From Verrucomicrobiota bacterium (GTDB lineage: Bacteria; Verrucomicrobiota; Verrucomicrobiia; Limisphaerales; Pedosphaeraceae), in the NCBI GenBank assembly GCA_021325145.1, contig JAJPHR010000108.1, forward strand, positions 1-64,000: a stretch of 64,000 nt of DNA, read 5' to 3'. Positions 43,653-51,736 of this stretch are shown here, piece by piece. How positions within the stretch are numbered: the first letter of the stretch is position 1; each line of letters starts with the position of its first letter. A program made the position numbers and the translations under genes. A model generated the notes under the pieces. It was not told the origin of the DNA, did not search any database, and saw nothing but the letters and a program-made list of their open reading frames with translations.

Positions 43653-44942
43653 TCAAAAGTCGGCGAGACAAGCTGGTTTCGCACCGCCTCCAAGCATCCA
43701 CTCGTACAGTTCCTTCGTTTGCCCGGCGATACGTGGCCAAACGAATCGTTCAGCGGCGAGGGTCCTTGCCCGCTCGCTCAAATTCCGGGTGTCAGGCCCT
43801 GACATGCTCCAAAGCTCTTGGAGCCCGCGGGCTATGCTTTTGACGTAAGGTTCGATTTTTAAGGCAGCTCCGGCGGCGAAGCCCTCCGGAAGATTACATT
43901 GAGGGGTCATGAGAACCGGCTTCGCGTTCGCCCATGCTTCCAAAACAACCATCGGCACCCCCTCACTCAATGAGGGCAGGATAAAAGCGTTGCAATGGTG
44001 ATAACAAGCCGCTTTGGCCTGATTGAATTGAGGACCGAGAAAAATGACGGAGGCTTTCGATTGGCCATTACTTGCCAGCTTTGCCGGCCCGGACGTTGCC
44101 CCGTAGCAGCCTGGTTCAAGCTGGCCACTGCCTGAGGTCCGGCCCAGTCCTTTGAGCACAGTCCAGTTTATCCGGAGTTCGGTCGCCAGTTGCTTAAGTT
44201 CAGCTTCGTGCCCCCCTTGGTCCCACCCGGCAACCGCCAAAACCCACGCCTCCTTGCCTAGCGGAGTATCGCTGATGGCCAACTGCCAAGCGCGGAGCAG
44301 ATCGGCCAAACCTTTTTTCGGATGGATGCGGCCAAGATAAAGCAGGACTTTGGTCCCTGGTTCAATGATGCCTTCCCAGCACGGAGCTCCTGACGAGCCG
44401 CCCGCAGGAAGGTCAATGCCATTGGGAATGATGGCGATTTCATTCGTAAGGCCGATTTGACGCATGGCTCGGGCCTCGGCTTCACAAAGAGCGCGCAGGC
44501 AACGTGCTCCCCGCAGATGCCGGCCCTCGAACAGGAAATGAGCGATGGCCTTCTTCCGGCGCGAATGGCTGATCGCCCAGGAATCAAGCATCCCATGGGC
44601 TGAAACAAGGTAGGGACTCCGCGTTTTCCGGCAGTAAACGCTGGTGGCAACGCTCGTATACACCCAGACGCCATGCGTGTGAGTAATGTCCGGTTTGTAC
44701 GCTGTGAGTTCCTCCAGGAAGCGTGGGGAATAACCAAACTTTTCCAGCCAGACCGGGTTAAAAGCACGGGCGGCAACTGGCTGCCAAGTCTCGATATCCG
44801 CTTCTGTGAACTCGTCACGCAGGCCGAAAACACAGGCGTCCATCCCTGTCTCAATCAAGGATTGCAACAGTCGCCTTACGCCTTCGAAAAGCCCTCCGGC
44901 ATTGCGGGAAATGGACGCGGTCAGATTTGCGGTACGAATCAT
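43653..44942 (-). CDS. Glycosyltransferase family 4
   Basis: A 429-residue GT-B enzyme starting at the ATG at 44942, four bases past the previous stop. The frame is open upstream but overlaps the neighbour. The N-terminal half contains G-G-L-F-E-G-V-R-R-L and D-I-T-H-T-H-G-V-W. The C-terminal half has L-L-Y-L-G-R-I-H-P-K-K-G-L, then L-P-S-L-S-E-G-V-P-M-V-V-L-E-A-W-A, the E-x7-E sugar-nucleotide motif of GT4. A Gly/Ser-rich insert of about 30 residues (R-T-S-G-S-G-Q ... S-K-A-S) sits between two core strands, where family members usually have a short loop. Donor and acceptor sugars are unknown. Confidence 0.85.
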   Translation of the reverse strand: MIRTANLTASISRNAGGLFEGVRRLLQSLIETGMDACVFGLRDEFTEADIETWQPVAARAFNPVWLEKFGYSPRFLEELTAYKPDITHTHGVWVYTSVATSVYCRKTRSPYLVSAHGMLDSWAISHSRRKKAIAHFLFEGRHLRGARCLRALCEAEARAMRQIGLTNEIAIIPNGIDLPAGGSSGAPCWEGIIEPGTKVLLYLGRIHPKKGLADLLRAWQLAISDTPLGKEAWVLAVAGWDQGGHEAELKQLATELRINWTVLKGLGRTSGSGQLEPGCYGATSGPAKLASNGQSKASVIFLGPQFNQAKAACYHHCNAFILPSLSEGVPMVVLEAWANAKPVLMTPQCNLPEGFAAGAALKIEPYVKSIARGLQELWSMSGPDTRNLSERARTLAAERFVWPRIAGQTKELYEWMLGGGAKPACLADF

Positions 44943-44946
44943 CGAT

Positions 44947-47394
44947 TCAGCGGTGCAACAGCAGCCACAACACCAATCGATCGAGCATTGTTGGCTTCGG
45001 GCGGGGCACGCGTAAAGCACACCCAACCGCCCGTTGCAGCCCCGCTGCAAATCGGTCGAGGCCCCAATCTGCGATGATGGCGAGGCTCGCCGATGCAAAT
45101 TCAGAAAGTGGAAAGTTGCGAGCCGAGATTTTCACCATCAATTGGGCGAGGGATTCGATGTTATAGGGATCGAAATTGAAGCCGTTTCGACCTTCCTGGA
45201 CGAGATCCGAGGCGCAGCCACAGTGATTCGAAACAAGCACGGGCAGCCCTGAGGCCATTGCCTCGTTTACCACAAGGCCCCATTGCTCCACGGTGCTGGC
45301 GTGGATGAAGGCGCTCGATAAACCATAGTAAATCGGCAGTTCGCCGTATTGTTTGAAGCCGGGCAGAAGCACGCAACGCTGCAATCGGAGGTCGGAGATC
45401 AGACGACAGAGATCGGCTCTCAGAGGGCCGTCGCCCAAGAGGACCAGAGACCAGGGATTGGACGTGGGATGGGAGCTCGTAGATGAAGAAGCGATTTCGC
45501 GATATCGCGCAAACGCCTGGATGAGACGCACAAGATTCTTTTTTTCTATGAACCGTGCTGACGCCAGAAAGAAGTTCTCGGGAAGTCCATTCTGACTCCT
45601 GAGTTCCGACTTTTTGCTTCTGACTTTGGCTGCCTCGCTTGCAAAGTAATCATTGTCCACGGCATCATACCCCATGAATACTCGGTCCGGCGCCATGCCT
45701 AGGGAGGCAAGATATTCCGCGTGTGGGCGACCGCCTACGAGGCCCGCAGCACACAATCCGACCACACGCTTTTTCACGAATTCCCGCCATGGTTTTCGTT
45801 TCTCATCAAAAGCAGTCGTTTCGGACATCAAGATAGCTGGCAACCCCTGGGCGAGGCACCACCTCAACGCGGCCAGCGAACACCGGTCATGCCACCCCGC
45901 AATCGCGACTGCAGCAGGCCGCAGCTGGTTTAACGTCTTGTCCAGCGCCTCAGCAATTTGAGTGGCGGCCTGGGCCTCGATCGGCACGCTTGGGAATAGA
46001 GTTAATCTATGAAAGCCATCCTGACCCTCTATGAGATCCCAATCATACGTTGGATCCACGTTTGAATACTCAACCCCCGTAATCCTTAATCTCTTCCCGG
46101 CTGCTTTAAGGCGCCCAAAATGATACGGGCCGATCCTGCCAAACTGGATCGCCACGTGCTCCTTCGAGTGCCCGGCATGCGATTCTTCGACGGAAGCCGC
46201 AGGTATGGACCCGGAGTCCGATTTCTTTGGCTGTTCCTTATCGAACAATCCAGGGTATTTCTTAAAGGATTGTTTGGTGCCTGTAAGTCCATTTTCACCA
46301 TTCGCCAGTAAAATACGCTCATGCCACTCCGCGATCGGCCCGGTTTGGCAGAACCCTTCGACGTGGATTCGTCCGCAAAGACCGATCCTGGTGGCATCAT
46401 CGGGCCGGTTCACTAATCTCAAAACCAGATCGCTCAAGACGTTCACGTCGTGTGTGGACCGAAGGAATCCGAGATCGTCGGAAGTGATAACTTCACCCAG
46501 ACCTCCATTCAGGACCGAACAAACAACGGGAATGCCAAAACTCATGGCTTCCACCGGGGTTAGCCCCAGTGCATCCCAATCTGAATTGAACTGCAAGACG
46601 TCCAAGGCCTGATAGAATGACGTCATATCCTTCAGCCAACCCAACCAGCGCACGCTTTTGGAGATGCCTGTCTCGCGAGCAAGTGATTCCAACGAGGCGC
46701 GTTCCGGACCATCACCCGCAATGGCAAAAACTGTTTTTGGGTTCTGCGCCAGGACCGCCTTCGCAACGCGCAGGAAAACATCGAACCGCTTGCGTGGAAT
46801 GAGCCAGCCCGCATTTCCTACAATTGGTCCGTCAGGCGCGAGGCCAAGCGACTTGCGTGCTTTTGCCTTGTCCTCCAGTGAGGGAAGCCGCGGCATCTCC
46901 AGAGGGCACCTGACCGTGTGAGCCACGCGAGCCAGCGATGGATAGAGCGATTCCGCCTCCTTCCGGATGAAATCACAAGGAAAGGTGATGGCATCGAATT
47001 GTTTGCAGGCGAGGCGATAAATGAGCTGCCACTGCCGCTTTCCCTTTGTGCCCGCATGATGAAAATGGATCGCAAGGATTCGGCGGCCCCGGCATTGGTT
47101 TCCGAGCGCCAATGTGGCCAGCAAATTATGCCCGGTCATGATCAAGCCATCCGCTCTGATCCCCCGCAACTTCCTCTTCAGCAAAGGATAGCTTCGCCAT
47201 CCCCCTTTTCCCTGGTACGGCAGGCCATCATGTGGGATTCCCGCCTCATCAAGCAACGGGCCAAGTTGCCCCACCGGATTGAGCGAAAGCAGCCGCAGGC
47301 TGTGTCCGCGCTGCTTCAACCCTCCCATGAGCCTTAAGGAAGCGTGCTCCATGCCACCCAGGTTGGCGCATTGAATAAGGTTCAGGATCTCCAC
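44947..47394 (-). CDS. Tandem glycosyltransferase (two GT4 units fused)
   Basis: About 815 residues starting at GTG 47394, one base past the previous stop. The first GT-B unit (about 1-365) has C-A-N-L-G-G-M-E-H-A-S-L, V-G-N-A-G-W-L-I-P-R-K-R-F-D and D-A-L-G-L-T-P-V-E-A-M. After a polar linker, a second unit (about 410-815) has I-A-G-W-H-D-R-C-S, F-L-A-S-A-R-F-I-E-K-K-N and E-Q-W-G-L-V-V-N-E-A-M-A-S-G. Both E-x7-E type sites are intact, so the protein should add two sugars in sequence. The second unit carries a small charged insert (S-K-K-S-E-L-R-S-Q-N) at the inter-lobe linker. The reading frame is continuous, so this is a true fusion rather than two genes. Confidence 0.85.
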   Translation of the reverse strand: MEILNLIQCANLGGMEHASLRLMGGLKQRGHSLRLLSLNPVGQLGPLLDEAGIPHDGLPYQGKGGWRSYPLLKRKLRGIRADGLIMTGHNLLATLALGNQCRGRRILAIHFHHAGTKGKRQWQLIYRLACKQFDAITFPCDFIRKEAESLYPSLARVAHTVRCPLEMPRLPSLEDKAKARKSLGLAPDGPIVGNAGWLIPRKRFDVFLRVAKAVLAQNPKTVFAIAGDGPERASLESLARETGISKSVRWLGWLKDMTSFYQALDVLQFNSDWDALGLTPVEAMSFGIPVVCSVLNGGLGEVITSDDLGFLRSTHDVNVLSDLVLRLVNRPDDATRIGLCGRIHVEGFCQTGPIAEWHERILLANGENGLTGTKQSFKKYPGLFDKEQPKKSDSGSIPAASVEESHAGHSKEHVAIQFGRIGPYHFGRLKAAGKRLRITGVEYSNVDPTYDWDLIEGQDGFHRLTLFPSVPIEAQAATQIAEALDKTLNQLRPAAVAIAGWHDRCSLAALRWCLAQGLPAILMSETTAFDEKRKPWREFVKKRVVGLCAAGLVGGRPHAEYLASLGMAPDRVFMGYDAVDNDYFASEAAKVRSKKSELRSQNGLPENFFLASARFIEKKNLVRLIQAFARYREIASSSTSSHPTSNPWSLVLLGDGPLRADLCRLISDLRLQRCVLLPGFKQYGELPIYYGLSSAFIHASTVEQWGLVVNEAMASGLPVLVSNHCGCASDLVQEGRNGFNFDPYNIESLAQLMVKISARNFPLSEFASASLAIIADWGLDRFAAGLQRAVGCALRVPRPKPTMLDRLVLWLLLHR

Positions 47395-47395
47395 T

Positions 47396-48985
47396 TTAAT
47401 CCAGTATGCCCGAAGGCACGAAGACCGTTCCTGAAATGCGGCCACCTGGCCGCCGCAAGCCTCGGCGAACCTTCAGACCAAAACGGCGCAACGGTTTCCT
47501 GATTCTCCGGGCCGAAGGCGTTGCTGGCACGCGGCGCAGCCTGCTCCGGTTGGAGCGCGTGGCTGCCAATGCAAGCAAGCTTGTTCTGGATCCGCCAATG
47601 GCTGCACTTCCGTATTCGGATGCCGGCGGCCTTCTATCCAACCACCAGACCGCCAAGCCGCCAAAGACGAACGGATAGAGGGTGATGAGGGTGATATCGC
47701 GCCCAAGATTAAACGTCAGAATCAAACCAAGCCCATACAAGGGCAAACGACCGAGTTCCTGTATTCGCAGATCAAGTCTGGCGAGCCAGACCACCCAAAG
47801 ACTCATCAGCAGCGCGGAAAAAGCCGGCCCAAAAATCCGGCCGAAGTTGACGATACCCTGCCCAATGAGCCCAGTGGAGATGGTCGCATAAACACCTGCC
47901 CCACTCTGATCTCCCCCCCCTTGTCCGCGGATTATGGCGTAGTCAATGCCTATCATCGGCTTGCCTGGCCAAAGGCCGCGCGGAATGGGATTGACCAGTT
48001 CCGCCCAGTAGCGACTACCCCAATTTGGCCTGTATACACCCTGTTCGATGAACGTGTTGATCCAGCATAACTCCTCATACATGTTCAATCCCTCGTGATG
48101 GACCTTCTCGGTGGATCTGAGACTGAAGCCCTCTTCTCTCAGTGCGCCAACGATGGTGGAAGTGGTACGGTTGGCAATCACAAACGCCATCCAGCCATTG
48201 ACTAGAATGAAACACCCAGCCAACGCTATCACCTTTTTCAGGATACTCCCGCGCAGCCTCAGGAAGACCCAGCCAAGGACAGCCGGTATCACGACCGCAA
48301 GCATGGTATTGCGCGTGCGATCAAAAATGAAATACGGCCAGCAAAGCACACAGCAAAGCACAGCGAGTGAGCGGACCCGGCGGTTCGTGGACAGAGCGAC
48401 GACGACTCCGAATATTCCGGCAACGAGAAGTTGCATGTAGATGGCGATCACGGAAAGCGCATCGAAACCCGCTCCGATCCTTCCATGTGTCCATGGACTC
48501 GCTTTCACACCAAGGAAGGGAAAGAAGAAATATATGGCATCTCCTTTCAGCAGGATGATTGCGATGATGGCAAGGATCGCCCAGACCATTCCGCAACCCC
48601 AGAAGGCCCGGTCTAATTGCGCCTGGAATGCCCGCTGATCCGTGCCATGCCTGATCAGCCCCAATACACCGCTAGTCAGTCGCAGATGACGCCGGTTAAG
48701 CCATCTATGAAGATAGGGAGTTGTCACCAGAAAAACCGCCAGGAACCAAACGACCTGCCACCAAGCCGATGCCAGAATATCAGCCTCAAAAAGTTTGGCA
48801 TGATTGTTGGCATAATTATTATAAAAGGCATCGCCAACGTACCAGGCTGCAACCGTTCCCAGCACCGCCAGAATGGGCAGGCCGGTGCCGTCGCGCAGCC
48901 GGCTTTTAGCCCAAAGCGCACCTCCAAGCAACAGAGCTATAGCCGCCCAGAAACCCGCTGGAAGCATGGAAAGAGTCTCAACCAC
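47396..48985 (-). CDS. Polytopic membrane protein, probable O-antigen/polysaccharide polymerase (Wzy-like)
   Basis: A 529-residue protein from a GTG start, with about ten hydrophobic helices and a large extracytoplasmic loop (about 285-380, containing N-W-G-S-R-Y-W-A-E-L-V-N-P-I-P-R and W-P-G-K-P). P-I-P-R...W-P-x-K-P style loops are seen in oligosaccharide repeat-unit polymerases. The C-terminal 60 residues are very basic and probably cytoplasmic. Position among glycosyltransferases supports joining of lipid-linked repeat units in the periplasm. Sequence conservation in this family is poor, so the call rests on topology, loop motif and context. Confidence 0.7.
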   Translation of the reverse strand: MVETLSMLPAGFWAAIALLLGGALWAKSRLRDGTGLPILAVLGTVAAWYVGDAFYNNYANNHAKLFEADILASAWWQVVWFLAVFLVTTPYLHRWLNRRHLRLTSGVLGLIRHGTDQRAFQAQLDRAFWGCGMVWAILAIIAIILLKGDAIYFFFPFLGVKASPWTHGRIGAGFDALSVIAIYMQLLVAGIFGVVVALSTNRRVRSLAVLCCVLCWPYFIFDRTRNTMLAVVIPAVLGWVFLRLRGSILKKVIALAGCFILVNGWMAFVIANRTTSTIVGALREEGFSLRSTEKVHHEGLNMYEELCWINTFIEQGVYRPNWGSRYWAELVNPIPRGLWPGKPMIGIDYAIIRGQGGGDQSGAGVYATISTGLIGQGIVNFGRIFGPAFSALLMSLWVVWLARLDLRIQELGRLPLYGLGLILTFNLGRDITLITLYPFVFGGLAVWWLDRRPPASEYGSAAIGGSRTSLLALAATRSNRSRLRRVPATPSARRIRKPLRRFGLKVRRGLRRPGGRISGTVFVPSGILD

Positions 48986-49001
48986 GGTCTGTCTTTACCC
49001 G

Positions 49002-50276
49002 CTAAATCCTGCCTCTCAGCGCGTCCTCCAACCTGGCAAGATTCTCTGCCAGCGTCGCCAACGAGTAACGTTTCGCCTTTTCCAAGGCGGCCTGGCTTTG
49101 ATACCGCAGCAACCCAGGCTCCCGGAGGTATCGTTGGAACATTTTCGCCAATGCATCCGCGTTTCGCGGCGGAACGATGAATCCGTCCACACCGTCGCTA
49201 ACCACGTCCCCGCAACATGGCGTGGTGACGACCTGCAACCCATGCGCCATGGCCTCAAGTTGCGTGATCGCAAATCCGTCGGAAAGCGTAGGCAACACAA
49301 ACACGTCGGCCCTGGCATACCACTGAGTTGCCTCTGCCCGGCTGGTTCGGCCATGAAACGTCAGGTTGCGCGGGGCGGACGCACGGGCATCATCCGAGAT
49401 GCCTATCGGCCCAACGACGTCGAAGTGTATATTCTCGTTCACCAGCTTTCGGGCAGCTTCCATCAAGTACTGAATTCCTTTCCGCAAGATCACCTGTCCA
49501 AGAAAGAGAACACGCAAAGGCGGGGTTGACGGGCTGGAGTTGAGGGTTCGGAGTTCGGAGCGGGGGGTTGGCGCCTGATCAGCCTCATAGCATAACGGCA
49601 CAATGAACACCTTCTCCGCTGCGACGCCCTGCCTGACCAGCGCTTGTTTGCAGAATGCCGAATTAACTACCACACGGTCTGCCATCGCCCATTCCTGCTC
49701 ACGCCGGCTGAAATAAGCTTCCGGCACCTCCGTTGTTCCCCGTGTCCAGCCGGGCCAACGCTTCTCCTCTTCGCGAACGAGTTCCACCTCCACTCGGTTC
49801 GGGTCCATTTGATTGAGTATGCACTTGATTCCGCGTTCGCGGCACCAGGTCATCGTTTCCAGCGCCCCGGTATCGTAGGCAAATATCACCGTATCCTGAC
49901 CCAAGCCGGGGCGCCGCCTCAACGCCTCACGAACTCGAATAGCAAATCGCCGGCCCACTTCAATGAAGCCGGCGTACTGACTTCCGCTTCCTCCGTTGCG
50001 CTTTCCGCTTTTGGCCTGCGCCCGAAGTTGCATCTCCCATAAAAGGGCACGTACATTCCACGAAGTGACTGCCGCATCTGCCAATTGCGGATGAAAGCGC
50101 GAGGCAGCCGCGCCTGCAACATCCAGGCCAAATCCGTTTCCCAGCTTCCGCTCAACGCTCCCGGCCCAAAAATCCGTATAAAGCGTGGCCAATCGCCCCC
50201 CCTGCTGCAACGCGCGAGCCACCGCGTAATGCTCACGAGCGCCCAGTTGGCAGCAAATCCATTGTTTAAAAGCCAC
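49002..50276 (-). CDS. Glycosyltransferase family 4
   Basis: About 424 residues if it starts at the GTG at 50276, just before W-I-C-C-Q-L-G-A-R-E-H-Y-A. The frame is open to 50378, overlapping the next gene by 14 bases. The N-terminal half includes F-A-Y-D-T-G-A-L-E-T. The C-terminal half has L-F-L-G-Q-V-I-L-R-K-G-I-Q-Y and V-L-P-T-L-S-D-G-F-A-I-T-Q-L-E-A-M-A-H-G, the GT4 E-x7-E region. A low-complexity insert (P-R-S-E-L-R-T-L-N-S-S-P-S-T-P-P) sits in the inter-lobe linker, similar in place and wording to the insert in the second unit of the tandem GT at 44947. Confidence 0.83.
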   Translation of the reverse strand: MAFKQWICCQLGAREHYAVARALQQGGRLATLYTDFWAGSVERKLGNGFGLDVAGAAASRFHPQLADAAVTSWNVRALLWEMQLRAQAKSGKRNGGSGSQYAGFIEVGRRFAIRVREALRRRPGLGQDTVIFAYDTGALETMTWCRERGIKCILNQMDPNRVEVELVREEEKRWPGWTRGTTEVPEAYFSRREQEWAMADRVVVNSAFCKQALVRQGVAAEKVFIVPLCYEADQAPTPRSELRTLNSSPSTPPLRVLFLGQVILRKGIQYLMEAARKLVNENIHFDVVGPIGISDDARASAPRNLTFHGRTSRAEATQWYARADVFVLPTLSDGFAITQLEAMAHGLQVVTTPCCGDVVSDGVDGFIVPPRNADALAKMFQRYLREPGLLRYQSQAALEKAKRYSLATLAENLARLEDALRGRI

Positions 50277-50364
50277 TCTTTGAAGCAGAAAACTGATTTT
50301 TTCTTTTCCCTGTTTCGCAACTGGCTCCTCCGCCTCGATGTTCAGGAAAAAGTGGGCCAGAAAC

Positions 50365-51438
50365 TCACAATGATGCAACCTGAGCTGTCGTTTCTTCGGG
50401 CAAGAAACGGGCAGGCTTCTGCGGCAGGAAACGGAGTTTCAATTGCCGGACGAGCGGAATTTCAACGAACACATGAAGCCCGGAGGCGAACGCCACGGCC
50501 GCGCCGGTCATCAGCAAGGCCGCGACCATTTTCGCCATGCCTGATCTCAACTGACCACAGTGAAAAAATTTCTCCGCCACCTGGAGAACATAAGGATGGG
50601 TCAGGTACAAAACGTAACTGGCATTGCCAACCAATAGTATAAAACGGTTGCGCACTACGATGCCTTTGATCTCGAGCCGGGCGGATGCAAGAACAACTCC
50701 TGCGGCAGGCAAGCCCAAAAGCATTACGCGGTGCCTGATTCCGCCGACTGATTCCATCCATGGCAATGCAACCAGGCACGACAAAAGCAGCCACATTTCC
50801 CACCGGCACGGCTTGGATCGATTCTGCCACTGGGCAAAGATAAGGTACGCAATCATACCCAGAATGAACTCAAACACGATGGTATTGCTGTAGAACCCGA
50901 TCAAATCCGATTTTGGGGGAAATACCATGGCAAGCGCCGGCAGGGCTGATATGATCAGCGACACCCACAAAACGGGAATGGCTGTCCGAAAAAGCAAAAT
51001 CACGCTGCATATCACATAAAAATACATCTCATAGTTAAGGGTCCAGCCAAGGAAGAGCATCGGCTGCATGACCCCACCTTCCTTCCGATAGGGCAGAAAG
51101 CCAAGTGATTTGATAAGATTCCAAGCATTAGCCTGGGTGGTGTGAAGCAACTCGGGCTTTAACAGCGCGATGATATAAACCCCGAGGGTGCATAGCCAAT
51201 AGAGCGGCACGATTCGGACCAGCCTGCGCTTCAGAAACGCGGAAGGATCAGTTTCCATGATTCTCGCCATTAGAAAGCCACTGAGAACAAAGAATAAATC
51301 TACACCGTAAAGACCGAAAGCGGCCGGCACAATTCCGCATATGATCGGCGTGCCAAAAATCTGCAGCAGGTGAACGTATACCACATTTGCCGCGGCATAA
51401 GCACGTAACGCCTGAATATTGTTCAAAAACGAACTCAT
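50365..51438 (-). CDS. Acyltransferase family 3 membrane protein
   Basis: About 357 residues from the ATG at 51438; the frame is open to 51510. The family opening N-N-I-Q-A-L-R-A-Y-A-A-A-N-V-V-Y-V-H has the catalytic-type His. It is followed by Y-G-V-D-L-F-F-V-L-S-G-F-L and R-R-L-V-R-I-V-P-L-Y-W, with about ten membrane helices. AT3 enzymes such as OafA and WecH move acetyl or other acyl groups onto sugars across the membrane. The second AT3 protein at 53692 is only distantly similar, so two different acyl decorations are likely. Confidence 0.85.
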   Translation of the reverse strand: MSSFLNNIQALRAYAAANVVYVHLLQIFGTPIICGIVPAAFGLYGVDLFFVLSGFLMARIMETDPSAFLKRRLVRIVPLYWLCTLGVYIIALLKPELLHTTQANAWNLIKSLGFLPYRKEGGVMQPMLFLGWTLNYEMYFYVICSVILLFRTAIPVLWVSLIISALPALAMVFPPKSDLIGFYSNTIVFEFILGMIAYLIFAQWQNRSKPCRWEMWLLLSCLVALPWMESVGGIRHRVMLLGLPAAGVVLASARLEIKGIVVRNRFILLVGNASYVLYLTHPYVLQVAEKFFHCGQLRSGMAKMVAALLMTGAAVAFASGLHVFVEIPLVRQLKLRFLPQKPARFLPEETTAQVASL

Positions 51439-51601
51439 TTTACGATCGTTGGATGGCGCAAGGAGAGGCCTCAGAAGCTGTTCGTCTCGCCTTCCCCATT
51501 TGGAAAGCACGTGTGGGACTCATTCGGCAGTCAACTTCATGCTCTGGCCGACGGCCACGCTGGCTGAGTCCAGGCAAAAGTTTCTGCATATGGCCGTAAA
51601 A

Positions 51602-51643
51602 TAAAACGCCGGCTTGCAGGCTGACACCGGGCAAAGCCGGCGT
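51602..51643 (-). terminator. Terminator of the beta-helix gene
   Basis: A perfect 10-bp inverted repeat, ACGCCGGCTT (51606-51615) with AAGCCGGCGT (51634-51643), has an 18-base loop. On the minus strand it is followed by TTTTAT. It lies about 95 bases past the stop of the gene at 51737. Confidence 0.65.
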
Positions 51644-51669
51644 GATTGATTAAAATCCATCCCGGTAAA

Positions 51670-51689
51670 GCGGGCAGTCCTCTGCCCGC
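51670..51689. repeat. REP-like perfect hairpin
   Basis: GCGGGCAG (51670-51677) and CTGCCCGC (51682-51689) form a perfect 8-bp stem with a TCCT loop. It sits between a gene end and its terminator. It has the look of a dispersed palindromic repeat, but only one copy was noticed in this window. Confidence 0.4.
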
Positions 51690-51736
51690 CGTTGGTGCGC
51701 ACGGAGTGACGTGCCTAACGAGATAGCCTCTAAAAT

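Noticed and set aside
44943..45098. 52-residue upstream extension of the GT at 43653
   Set aside because: It overlaps the end of the tandem GT, and its Cys-rich content does not fit a GT4 N-terminus. The ATG at 44942 gives the normal start.
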